Position numbers and translations under genes: made by a program. From Candidatus Zixiibacteriota bacterium (GTDB taxonomy: Bacteria > Zixibacteria > MSB-5A5 > GN15 > FEB-12): a stretch of DNA of 35,785 nucleotides. This document shows, one piece after another, positions 17,782 to 27,092 of the stretch. Where the stretch lies: assembly GCA_024276275.1 (NCBI GenBank), contig JAJRXM010000100.1:1-35785 (forward strand), in the 5' to 3' direction. The stretch's first letter is position 1. Each line of letters opens with the position of its first letter. The notes beneath the pieces are model-generated. The model saw nothing but the letters and a program-made list of their open reading frames with translations, was not told the origin of the DNA and ran no database searches.

Positions 17782-20700
17782 CTATAAGATATTACTGACT
17801 AACCTTACAAGTTCGCTATCAGGTTTGATTCCTAAGCTATTGTGTAATGAAGTTTTATAACTATTAAAGACTTTGTATGCATTGATGGTTTTGTTCAGCA
17901 GAACATAAGTTTTAATGAGTTTTTCGATTCCATCCCTCCAAAGATGGTCATACGTCAATGCTTTTTCTAAATAATTAACTGCTTCTTCAAATCTGTTTTC
18001 TTTGATTAGTGATTCTGAAAATCTTAGTATTACATTCTGATATGTTAAATGAAAAAACTCACGTTCTTCTATAGCATAAGAATTATTCAAATCTTCAGTT
18101 AATAAACGGTTATCATAGAGCTGTACACACTTAAAACATTGTTCAATACAATATTCATCAGGGTTACTATTACTTGTATTTAATATTTTATCGGAAAAAT
18201 CTATAAAATCAACAATGTCTATAGAAGAACTTTCCGGTAAATCAAGTTGATATTGTGATTGTTTATTTACAATATATGAGTCTTTTCTGGTATGGTGATA
18301 TGGATCAAGATCATTTCTAAGGTCTTTAACAGCAGTTCTAAGTGATGCTTTTCCTTTTGTAATTTCTGAATTTGGCCAGAGAAGTTCAATTAATTATTCT
18401 TCGTTGACTGTTGACGGATACATTAAAGTCAGAATCTGCAAAAGCTGTTTAGATTTTTTTCTTTTGAAATTTATCTGGCGGTTATCAGAAAGAACATAGA
18501 AAATACCGAACATATTTATCTGAAGAGGAGGGAGAGGAATACTTGAAATGGTATTAAGGTATTCAGCAGCATTTTTACTTAACTTTTTCTGATTAATTGA
18601 CATCTGTTTTTTTGCCAGAGGTACTAATCCACGAATTTTATTAGCTTCTGCGACAGAAAATAGTTGTAAATAGTTTTTTGTTTTTAACTCTAATTTTGAA
18701 ACAAGATTATCAATTTCATCGGAAAATTCAAAAGTATAATCAGAACATAAAATTTTATCAATAAACTGCAATTTTCCACTTTTAACAGCATATAATACCA
18801 ATCTTTCTGTAATTTTTTTGTTATACATCGGATAAGAATACATTTTGTTCTTTTGTAAGATTGATATTCCTTTTATAAAATAGTTATAAGAAAGTGAGTA
18901 ATCATTTGAAAGTTCAGCATGGAGCCCTAATAAAAAGTTGGCTAACGCCTGCCAAGAAGGTAGTTTAGATTTAGAACTGATGGTCAAAAGTTTATCGGCA
19001 TTATCAAAACATTGTTTTTTCTTTTTATTTATAAAACTACTATAACTTTTATATACTAAATATAATAAATTTGATTGTGAGAACTGTGCTATAGAAATAG
19101 TTTCATCATTAGATAGTAGAGAATCTGAACTCCCTGTTAATAATACAAGATAGTCGATATAAATTTTAGTGTAAACGACTTCTTCTTCATTATATTTTTT
19201 TGCGTACTGCAATGAATTATGTAGTTTTTTTATTGCCATTTCATAAAAACCTAAGTAAAACAGAGCAATTCCTTTATAGTGTTCAGCAAACATCTTTGCT
19301 TGTATATCAAACGGTTCATGTTTAAACATTATTTGTTCAGCATCACCTATTATCTCCAAGCCCTTATTAATTTGTCCGCTTGAAATCAGTACCCAGGCAA
19401 TTTGTAGTAAACGGTTAGACATTCCATGGAATACTTTTTTTCTTTTACTTTCCTTTTTGTTGTCGTAGTAAATTGTTAATGCCTTTTCAATATTACCGGT
19501 ATAAAATTCAAAAATAGCCAAATTATCTAATTGATTTATTTTATATACAAAAGAACTATTGCCTATATATTTAATGCTTTTTTTAATATGCATTTTGGCT
19601 TTTGCAAAGTTTAGTTCTGTATAGGCAGCACAGCTTAAAGTTATTTCAACGCCAATTTTATCTTTTTCAGGATAGGGACCTTTTGCTTTTTCAATCTTAT
19701 TCCATGATGACAGCACCTCTTTATAAGAGGGGTTATTTGTTGAGTGTAAAATCGCCCAATAATATTTAACCCAAAGAGAGCAAAGGAGAATATCTCCTTT
19801 TTTATATAATGAAAGATCTATCTTGTCAGAAAGGAAGTCTATAACAGCAGAATTATCATTTATCTGAGATAAAACATTTGAATATAATTTTATAAAGAGA
19901 CGATGTGAACTATTCTTTGGAGAAATTTCAGCAAGTAAATTATTAATAACTTTTAAACCACCCTGTTCTATAAGCTTGAGCCAGTGAGAGTCAATAAATT
20001 CTAATAAAGATTCCTCATTATCCAACATGGATACCTTTTCAAGAGCATCTAAGTACATTTCTTTTGAAAGGTAGTATGCCGTTAGTTTATTGTTTATAGA
20101 GTCTATTTCTGATTGATTAAGTTTTTCCCGGGCAAGTACAGTTAATGCCTTTTCAAATATAGGGTGGTATTTTATTTCATCTCTGCAATACTCATTATAA
20201 GGGATTGAAGAATTTTTCAATTGTTTTATGAATTTTTTCACCTCTTCTTCTGAATTTAAGAGAATTGATAAAATTTCGGGTGTTATAATTTTTGAAAAAG
20301 AAGATTTTATCAGCCGTGTAATAAAAGTTTCATCAAGGTTACTAATATATTCCTCAAGTATATAATTTTCAGACATTTTATAATTAAAATAATCATTTGA
20401 GGAGTCAAATAAAGAGAACTTTTTCTGTTTAAAAGATTTGTCTATAAAGGCTGTGTTAATACACCAACCTTTAGATAATTTCCAAAGCTGTTCGAGTTCC
20501 TGTTTCTCAAAATTCAGTTTCCGTATAGTTAAAGAATCCATAAATTCTGTAAATGAAAATTTAAGATCTTTTTGGGTAAGTATTTTAATTATTTCCTTTT
20601 CTTGTAAACGAGAGATATTAAACGACGGATTTATTCTTGATGTAATAGCAATTTTCAGTTTCTGATTTGTGTGCTGTATGAGCTGATTTATAGTTTTTCC

Positions 20701-21129
20701 ATTTTCGTTATTGTCAGCAGATTCCCAATTATCTAAAAACAACCAGTGTATATTTTTTATCTTTTCCTGAAAAAGAAAACAGAGGTCTTCGGTTCTTTCT
20801 ATAATAGATGAACCATTTGATAACAACTCTTCCATTTTTATATTGTTATTCAATTCATTAGATGAATTAAATAATCCTGTTACTATATAATATAATAATC
20901 TTTCAGTATTCTGTTCATTTTCATCAACTGTTACCCATGTTTTGAAATGGTTCGTGGGCAGGTATGCATATAGTTGTGCTGCAAATGTAGTTTTTCCAAA
21001 TCCGGCAGGAGCCTTGAGTAAGTAGAGATTATAAGAGGAGCTAAGGCTGATAGAATCTAACAGTCTTGTACGCTGAATCAAATATTTAGAATTAACAGGT
21101 ACTTGTAATTTTGATTGTAATATCCTCAT
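17782..21129 (-). pseudogene. STAND/MalT-like ATPase-TPR-BTAD (SARP-type) regulator with one in-frame TAA
   Basis: One open frame of 1115 sense codons, broken only by TAA at 18396-18394. Residues 40-48 are Walker A (APAGFGKTT) and about 130-134 Walker B (LFLDN), as in MalT-type NTPases. A long helical TPR-like region fills about 330-840. From about 870 a winged helix begins (LPPLQINMFGIFYVL ... INFKRKKSKQLLQILTLMYP), and right after VNEE the stop replaces one codon; the frame resumes LIELLWPNSE ... KASLRTAVKDLRNDLDP, then a BTAD helical domain ending DSELVRLVSNIL. The stop falls inside the DNA-binding domain. A Lys, Glu or Gln codon to TAA by one change explains it. The start has AGGCAGG upstream. 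It is divergent from the operon at 21252. Confidence 0.85.
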
Positions 21130-21213
21130 TTTTCCTGCCTTTTATAGAAATTTAACTAAAAATAATAAAAAAAAACAAAAATAATAGTAAAAATATCTAA
21201 AATTATCTCTTTT

Positions 21214-21245
21214 TGTCACTCTGCTGTCACTTAGGAAAATATATT
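21214..21245 (+). promoter_or_regulatory. SARP-type direct repeats and -10 box of the surface operon
   Basis: TGTCACT occurs at 21214-21220 and again at 21225-21231, an 11-bp pitch. Eight bases later lies TATATT (21240-21245). SARP activators bind heptamer direct repeats at 11-bp pitch with the last repeat 8 bp from the -10, in place of a -35 box, and there is no TTGACA-like box here. The ATG at 21252 starts 6 nt after the -10, so the transcript would be leaderless. The divergent SARP-type regulator is the obvious binder. Confidence 0.65.
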
Positions 21246-21251
21246 ACAAAC

Positions 21252-21446
21252 ATGAAAAAAGATAAAAAAGTACACGGCAAGCCGATGAAGTTCATCCTTC
21301 ACATGGCAAAACAGGACTCTGATTGGGCAGGTAAAGCAGTCAGTTTTGAGAAAAATAAAGAAATAAAATTCAAAAATTTGAAAGAATTTAGTGATTGGCT
21401 CGATTTAGAGATCGAAATAAAGCAGCCGGAAAATGAAGAGGTTTGA
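21252..21446 (+). CDS. 64-aa cytoplasmic protein, first gene of the surface operon
   Basis: Reads MKKDKKVHGKPMKFILHMAK, then QDSDWAGKAVSFEKNKEIKF, KNLKEFSDWLDLEIE. The pattern 'F...... RQ(d/n).sW.G.v......F.s..El...id' recalls small proteins in Firmicutes and other bacteria that occur beside large BTAD/MalT-type regulators. No membrane segment. The 21252 ATG has no ribosome binding site but is placed for leaderless translation from the TATATT box; an earlier ATG at 21213 would lie upstream of the promoter. Its stop is 1 nt before the next start. A role as a partner of the regulator is inferred. Confidence 0.65.
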   Translation: MKKDKKVHGKPMKFILHMAKQDSDWAGKAVSFEKNKEIKFKNLKEFSDWLDLEIEIKQPENEEV

Positions 21447-21447
21447 A

Positions 21448-24216
21448 ATGAGAAAATATCTGATAATTTCAGTACTATTGATATTTATTTTATGTTTGTC
21501 CTGCAGCAAAGAAAATCCGATAGAGCCATCTGATGTCTCATATTCTGAGATGCTTGACAATGTAAGTTTCAACCCAACGTCAGGTGCTCCCGGAACTATA
21601 ATAGATGTATCTAACTTAGAGTTGCCTGTCGGTGAAGATACGGTATGGTCTCTTGAAATCGGTGGGCAGATAGTTCCTATAATGAGAGATTCAGGTACAA
21701 CAATTCGTACCGTCATACCTCTTATATTCGAAGACAGTAATTCAACCTGGCATACTCCGCCAACTACACCGGTCAACGTAACCCTCCTAAGATTTGATAA
21801 AGAGGTCGACAGTCTTGTTGGAGTTATCAGAATCGATTCCTTGCCCCACGCAAAAGGAGCGGCTGATTCTTTAATTGCAGATTTACAATCAGGTGCTGCA
21901 GCAATTAGAAATATTGCTTTATCAATCGGCATTATTGATACGATTATGCTTGCCACTTATGATGCTATGGATGTGATACTATATACCGGGGAGAATTCAC
22001 TTGCCAATATTCTAAACGGGAATTCTCCTCTTGTACCTTCTGATTCTATGCATAAAGAAATATTTTCAGCATTGTTGGTATCGTCAGGGTATGCAGACTA
22101 CTTTTCTCAATGGTCAGATAGTTTGAAATCAATAGCCACAACCGATAAATCACTACTGATACAAAAGTCACAAACAGGTATTACAGATGAAGAACTGGCA
22201 GCAAGAATGCAACTTCAGGCTTTGTTAGAAGATTTTGGTACAATGGTAATTGGAAATACTGCACTATCTTGGAGTGAGATAGCTGTGTATGTTGGAGCTG
22301 CAGGTGTAGTTATTCCGCAAATTAATTTTATAGAATTTATCGTCAGCTATATTATTGCTGAATTAGATTTTATATTTAATAAACTAGTTATTGCTGCCTT
22401 TCCAGCAGAAATCTCTAGTATAGAGCTTGATTTTGTGGAGCCTACTATAAGTGTGGGAGATACTACTAATGCGATAGTTTATATTTCTGCTAAAAATAAT
22501 CCGCCTAATATAACTCCGATGGATATTGTTCTTCAAGTTGTCGGAGGTATGGCACTAACCGATTGGATACGCAGTATAGGAACTTCAAGAAGTATTATAG
22601 ATCAATTACGTAATTTTGAACAAATAATACAGAATGTAACAGTTTGGCTGTTAGGTACCATAAACAATTTTCTGAGTGCTAACTATAATTATCCGACCCA
22701 GCTTGATGTAAATTTTCCTCACATGACCTGGGATTCTGTGCGAGTAAACAATCCCGAGCTAATTGATTTGATGATACCTGATTTGAGCAAGATGAGTTAT
22801 ATCAGTGGAAGTTTTAACGGTCAGGCAAGAGATTCTCTTGGAAAAATAGGTCTGCAGATGCGAACCCAGCCACCAGGACCTAATACATGGATTCATCCAG
22901 TTATGCAGAGTTTAGGGTATGCGGGTGGTACTTTTGGTAACGATTTATATGTCAGTAATATTGATACCATAACAATTGTAAGTAAGCTCGCTTTACAAGT
23001 TGATTTTTCTAACACAATTTCTGCTAACGGTTCCAATGTACTTGGTCTTGATGCCGGATATTATGACAGTCAGGGGAATCCTCACTGGGAACCGAATATT
23101 GATATCACTTTATTAGTAACCGATGGTAGTGCCGACGTGACCAACGGAGTTACTGATGCACAAGGACACTTTAGCAGTATCATTACAATAGACTCAACAG
23201 CTGATTCTGTAACTGTTGAGGTTCTTGCTGAGGGACAATTTAACTCACAAGTAGATACGATTGTCGTGTCGTTTAAAGAGAAGGACCCTATTGTATATGC
23301 TCGTTTAACTTATGCATCAAATTACTGTTCTTATGTACAACCAAATGAAACTATTCCTTTAGATGTAACAGTATTCAACCCTGACTCCGGACAAATCCCT
23401 GATGCCCAAATAAGTGTCTGGATTGACGGTGGAGGTTCTCTTGGTGCAACAAGTGGTTTGACTGATGCCAATGGAGATTGGTCGACATCTTTTACGACAC
23501 CATCTGATATGTCAAACCCAATTAAAATTCATGTTGAAGTAGATGCAGGAATAGGTTCTATCCAAGAAAAAGTTATTCACGTCAATCGCCTTGGTGGAGT
23601 ACCAGGTACGGGACCTATTTTTATATGGGGACAACAATATTCTCTTCGAGTTATGACTTGTGCGGTCAATGCTTACGGAGGACCAAATGATGATGGAGGA
23701 AGTAGTATTTCTAACATATTTGCTACCTGTGATTCAGGAATTACTTCGTCAAATTCTTTAAGTCTATCAGCTTCCTTTGGTTGTCAATTTGGTGGTGGAA
23801 GTGTTTCAACAACTATGGATTTAATAGGTGCAAATAATCAACACACTATCTTTTGGACAGCTATTGGAGGAGCAAGTGGGTTTGGTGAATATGCTTCATC
23901 AGGTATGGACGCAACTCTTAGTGGTGCTATTCTTTACCGAAAACCAAGTGGATTGAGTTTCCCGGCAGGAGCTATACTTCGCATGACTGTCAATTGGAGT
24001 GGTAACAGTTATTGGAATATAGCAGATTCCAGTAGTTTTAATATACAAGCGAGACAACAAACATTTGATATAGTACTACCGGAAGGACAAACGTCGTTGG
24101 TTGTACCAATAAGTTTTAATGCTTATGGGCAAGGGACTGGTGGAAATAATATATGTACTTCCAGTCTGGCTGCCGCAGTAACTACTAATATGGAATGTAT
24201 CAATTGCGGTGATTAG
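21448..24216 (+). CDS. Large surface lipoprotein with bacterial Ig-like repeats
   Basis: 922 aa from ATG 21448, chosen because GAAGAGG lies 7 nt upstream and the signal MRKYLIISVLLIFILCLSC follows directly; an ATG five codons earlier overlaps the previous gene. Lipobox LCLSC, acylated Cys19. Residues about 35-130 look like an IPT/TIG-like strand domain (FNPTSGAPGTIIDVSNLEL). A helical middle follows, and at about 560-720 there are two Big_1-like domains (GSADVTNGVTDAQGHFSS and GGGSLGATSGLTDANGDWS). The Cys-containing C-terminus (EGQTSLVVPISFNAYG) is probably also beta. No enzyme motif seen. Likely a membrane-anchored scaffold. Confidence 0.7.
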   Translation: MRKYLIISVLLIFILCLSCSKENPIEPSDVSYSEMLDNVSFNPTSGAPGTIIDVSNLELPVGEDTVWSLEIGGQIVPIMRDSGTTIRTVIPLIFEDSNSTWHTPPTTPVNVTLLRFDKEVDSLVGVIRIDSLPHAKGAADSLIADLQSGAAAIRNIALSIGIIDTIMLATYDAMDVILYTGENSLANILNGNSPLVPSDSMHKEIFSALLVSSGYADYFSQWSDSLKSIATTDKSLLIQKSQTGITDEELAARMQLQALLEDFGTMVIGNTALSWSEIAVYVGAAGVVIPQINFIEFIVSYIIAELDFIFNKLVIAAFPAEISSIELDFVEPTISVGDTTNAIVYISAKNNPPNITPMDIVLQVVGGMALTDWIRSIGTSRSIIDQLRNFEQIIQNVTVWLLGTINNFLSANYNYPTQLDVNFPHMTWDSVRVNNPELIDLMIPDLSKMSYISGSFNGQARDSLGKIGLQMRTQPPGPNTWIHPVMQSLGYAGGTFGNDLYVSNIDTITIVSKLALQVDFSNTISANGSNVLGLDAGYYDSQGNPHWEPNIDITLLVTDGSADVTNGVTDAQGHFSSIITIDSTADSVTVEVLAEGQFNSQVDTIVVSFKEKDPIVYARLTYASNYCSYVQPNETIPLDVTVFNPDSGQIPDAQISVWIDGGGSLGATSGLTDANGDWSTSFTTPSDMSNPIKIHVEVDAGIGSIQEKVIHVNRLGGVPGTGPIFIWGQQYSLRVMTCAVNAYGGPNDDGGSSISNIFATCDSGITSSNSLSLSASFGCQFGGGSVSTTMDLIGANNQHTIFWTAIGGASGFGEYASSGMDATLSGAILYRKPSGLSFPAGAILRMTVNWSGNSYWNIADSSSFNIQARQQTFDIVLPEGQTSLVVPISFNAYGQGTGGNNICTSSLAAAVTTNMECINCGD

Positions 24217-24248
24217 AAAGAATACAATATAGAAACTTGAGGTATAAA

Positions 24249-25715
24249 ATGAAAAAAATGATTATGATGATTTTGGTTGTTACTTTTATGATATCTTCTA
24301 TCTCTAATGCACAACTTAGTAAATCATGGGAGTACACGTTTTCCGGAAATTTTTTATATAGTGGAAAGAACTTATCATTTATAAATGAGAATGAACCTTT
24401 ACTATTAACCGGAACAAACGGGGGAGAAGTCAATATAGGGTTACATAAATTAACTAAAGACGGAACTGTCGATTGGTACCATGCTTTTAATCTGGGTGGT
24501 CGTGATTACGGTTTTGAATTAACGGTTAGTGACAATAATTCAATACATTTTGTTGGTCTTAAAGTTGATAGTTTGGGGAAGAGAGAAAATTATTCGATGT
24601 CTGTTTCAAAAGCTGGTGATTTGTTAGCACAAACTAAACTTGCTATATCAACGTATGAAGCACTTGCTGATAATAATAATTATTGGACTAGCTTTAGAAT
24701 GGGACGTTCTGGTAATGTTGTTTCTACAACAATACCCAATTGGGAGACGCTCTGTGCATCTTTTGGAGCTCGTATAGCACTGATATCTTATGCAGTGAAT
24801 TACTATAATGCGGGTAATTCAAGTTATGCATGGGAAGTTGGAGCGATTTCAGAAAATTCTCCGACACAACAGACATCTGTTTTAGGAGAAGTTACAGCTG
24901 ATGGTTCTATCCCAGTATTAGAGAATAATAGAGATGTGTCACATTGTAATTGTATATTTAGTGATTGTCTTCCGATTTTTACTGTTTATATTCAGAAATT
25001 TAATTCTAACGGTTCTCTTGCATGGAGAACCCAATTACCTTTGGGAAGTGGTATTATTCTTGGTCAATCTAAAGATTATATTGTTATTGAAACTTCAGGT
25101 CAACCATGGACATCAAATAAATCTAATGCTGAAAGTTTTTTGATAAACGTTGTATCATTAGCAACTGGTAATATTGTATTATCTTATCAAGTCCCAGATG
25201 GTTCTATCGCATATCAACCTGAAATACATAATAATATTATGATTATGAAAGTAAAAAGTGCGAGCTCAAACTCACTTTATATGTTTGATATCTCTACAGG
25301 AACTTTGATTAATAGCGCACCACTTGGTTTTAGTCCGGCAGGTGAGTTCGGCAGTAAAATGTTAGATAATGATGGTAATGTTTACCTTTTGAACGGAAAC
25401 TCAGAAATAGTATCTTTTGATTTAAACCTTAATGAACGATGGAAAGCTACCGTTGATGCAGGAACAAATGTTATTAGAGGTTTTGATACTTTTAACAATA
25501 TCTATACACTTCACAAAAATGGTTCTAATTTTATTCTTTCAAAGTATACGCAAGGTTCTTCTCTTACTCTTAATGATACCAATGGAAATACACTTTCTAA
25601 TACAGATTTTTATTTAATCAAAGTCGCCGATGATGCACCGTTATATACTCCCGATACACTTGGTGTTGTCAAAACAGATGCTGACGGAAAAATAAAAATA
25701 CAGCCGGTGCAGTAA
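24249..25715 (+). CDS. Secreted beta-propeller protein 1 with conserved C-terminal module
   Basis: 488 aa from ATG 24249 (GAGGT upstream). The signal peptide MKKMIMMILVVTFMISSISN ends near AQ. The body is built of propeller-like blades (INENEPLLLTGTNGGEVNIG, SKDYIVIETSGQPW, DNDGNVYLLNGNSEIVSFDL). A middle stretch contains five Cys within about 50 residues (CASFG, HCNCIFSDC). The last 50 residues (25563 on) are LTLNDTNGNTLSNTDFYLIK, VADDAPLYTPDTLGVVKTDA, DGKIKIQPVQ: a module shared by four consecutive genes. It most resembles the third paralogue (27084). Confidence 0.75.
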   Translation: MKKMIMMILVVTFMISSISNAQLSKSWEYTFSGNFLYSGKNLSFINENEPLLLTGTNGGEVNIGLHKLTKDGTVDWYHAFNLGGRDYGFELTVSDNNSIHFVGLKVDSLGKRENYSMSVSKAGDLLAQTKLAISTYEALADNNNYWTSFRMGRSGNVVSTTIPNWETLCASFGARIALISYAVNYYNAGNSSYAWEVGAISENSPTQQTSVLGEVTADGSIPVLENNRDVSHCNCIFSDCLPIFTVYIQKFNSNGSLAWRTQLPLGSGIILGQSKDYIVIETSGQPWTSNKSNAESFLINVVSLATGNIVLSYQVPDGSIAYQPEIHNNIMIMKVKSASSNSLYMFDISTGTLINSAPLGFSPAGEFGSKMLDNDGNVYLLNGNSEIVSFDLNLNERWKATVDAGTNVIRGFDTFNNIYTLHKNGSNFILSKYTQGSSLTLNDTNGNTLSNTDFYLIKVADDAPLYTPDTLGVVKTDADGKIKIQPVQ

Positions 25716-25736
25716 AAAGGAGTAGTAATGAAAAAA
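25673..25736 (+). repeat. 64-bp exact direct repeat, left copy
   Basis: Identical to 27029-27092. It covers the end of the module coding sequence (ACAGATGCTGACGGAAAAAT ...), the stop, the AAGGAG ribosome binding site and the ATGAAAAAA start of the next gene. Confidence 0.9.
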
Positions 25737-27071
25737 AGTATATTGCTATTAGTTATAACAATAGTTGCCATGTTACCACTTAAAGTTGATGCACAGCTCT
25801 ATGTGGAATGGGAACAAGATACACCAGATCAGCGTTATTCTGTGCTAGATAAGAATGGAAACTTCTATTTCATTAATAGATTTACACCTGTTTATCTCAA
25901 CAAGATAAACTCTGATGGAACACCGGGTTGGCAGATAGGTATTACTAGTAGTGAGGTAGGAAAGAGCGGACTACATTTGGATCAAAGTGGGAACATTATC
26001 ATTCCCTTTGATTCAATCCCTTTCAACCCTAATGGAGGTTATAGCAATCTTACTTCATACTTAAAATATTCGCCTTCCGGTCTACTAATTTCCAATCCCT
26101 CAATACTGGAACCTCTTTTTGCCCATCCTGGTACGCAATATATTACCACCAGAATTGATTTTGCAGATAATGTTCTTGTAGTAGGGAGTGAAACCGAATG
26201 GTTACCCTGCGATGGAGGTACGTGTGGGTATCCACATCTTAGGATTACATTTATGAATGATGCCGGTGCGATTTCGAGAATTACAGTAGACGGAGGGACT
26301 GAATCTATATTGGAAGGTTCAACAGGTAACATTATCGGACCTGATGCGAATGATGAATTTATTGTACAATATACTAATAAACAAACCCAGTACCCTTTTC
26401 TACCTGAGTACTATGAGTTGAGATGTAGTGTCCTGTCTGGAGTAATCTGGAAACAAGAAAGAAACCCTAGTGATAATTTAATTTTGGGACCCTCTGGAGC
26501 TATCTATCGACCCATTTTGAATGGCATTACTAAGTACGACCGTATGAATAACTTAGAGTGGAGATTTAACAATCCGACTGATTTAACTACTTTTTCTGTT
26601 TACGAAAATCCTATTGATTACAGCTTAGTTAACTTCTTAGTTGGTGGAACCCAGCCTAATACACTGATATGCTTAGAACAGGATGGCTCATTCCGTTGGC
26701 GTCGTAATGCTACAGGTACCTTCCACGGATTTGATTCAGATGGTAATGTGCTGGTTGAAACTTCTGATACTGTTTTGCAGCAAATAAATTACATTGATGG
26801 AAACATAATCAGCTCATCTCCTAATATACATATTTTTGGTAAAATCTTTAGCGACACACTCGGAAATGTATTTGTTGTAAGCAGGTACAAAATAGCTAAG
26901 CTGGCATCCCTTCCTGAACTTATCGTTAAAGATGCTCAAGATAATACACTTTCTAACATAGATTTTTATTTAATCAAAGTCGCCGATGATGCCCCAAATT
27001 ATACACCTGATACATTGGGAATAGTTACAACAGATGCTGACGGAAAAATAAAAATACAGCCGGTGCAGTAA
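25728..27071 (+). CDS. Secreted beta-propeller protein 2 with conserved C-terminal module
   Basis: 447 aa, with AAGGAG upstream, 12 nt after the previous gene. Signal peptide MKKSILLLVITIVAMLPLKV ends near DAQ. The body has blade-like repeats (LDKNGNFYFINRFTPVYLNK, LDQSGNIIIPFDS, FDSDGNVLVETSDTVLQQI) but shares little sequence with its neighbours. The final 50 residues repeat the module (NTLSNIDFYLIKVADDAPNY ... DADGKIKIQPVQ). The gene is framed by two 64-bp identical repeats, so it could be deleted or duplicated as one 1356-bp unit. Confidence 0.75.
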   Translation: MKKSILLLVITIVAMLPLKVDAQLYVEWEQDTPDQRYSVLDKNGNFYFINRFTPVYLNKINSDGTPGWQIGITSSEVGKSGLHLDQSGNIIIPFDSIPFNPNGGYSNLTSYLKYSPSGLLISNPSILEPLFAHPGTQYITTRIDFADNVLVVGSETEWLPCDGGTCGYPHLRITFMNDAGAISRITVDGGTESILEGSTGNIIGPDANDEFIVQYTNKQTQYPFLPEYYELRCSVLSGVIWKQERNPSDNLILGPSGAIYRPILNGITKYDRMNNLEWRFNNPTDLTTFSVYENPIDYSLVNFLVGGTQPNTLICLEQDGSFRWRRNATGTFHGFDSDGNVLVETSDTVLQQINYIDGNIISSSPNIHIFGKIFSDTLGNVFVVSRYKIAKLASLPELIVKDAQDNTLSNIDFYLIKVADDAPNYTPDTLGIVTTDADGKIKIQPVQ

Positions 27072-27092
27072 AAAGGAGTAGTAATGAAAAAA
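27029..27092 (+). repeat. 64-bp exact direct repeat, right copy
   Basis: Identical to 25673-25736, 1356 bp downstream. Recombination between the two would remove or duplicate exactly one propeller gene while keeping both junctions in working order. Confidence 0.9.
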
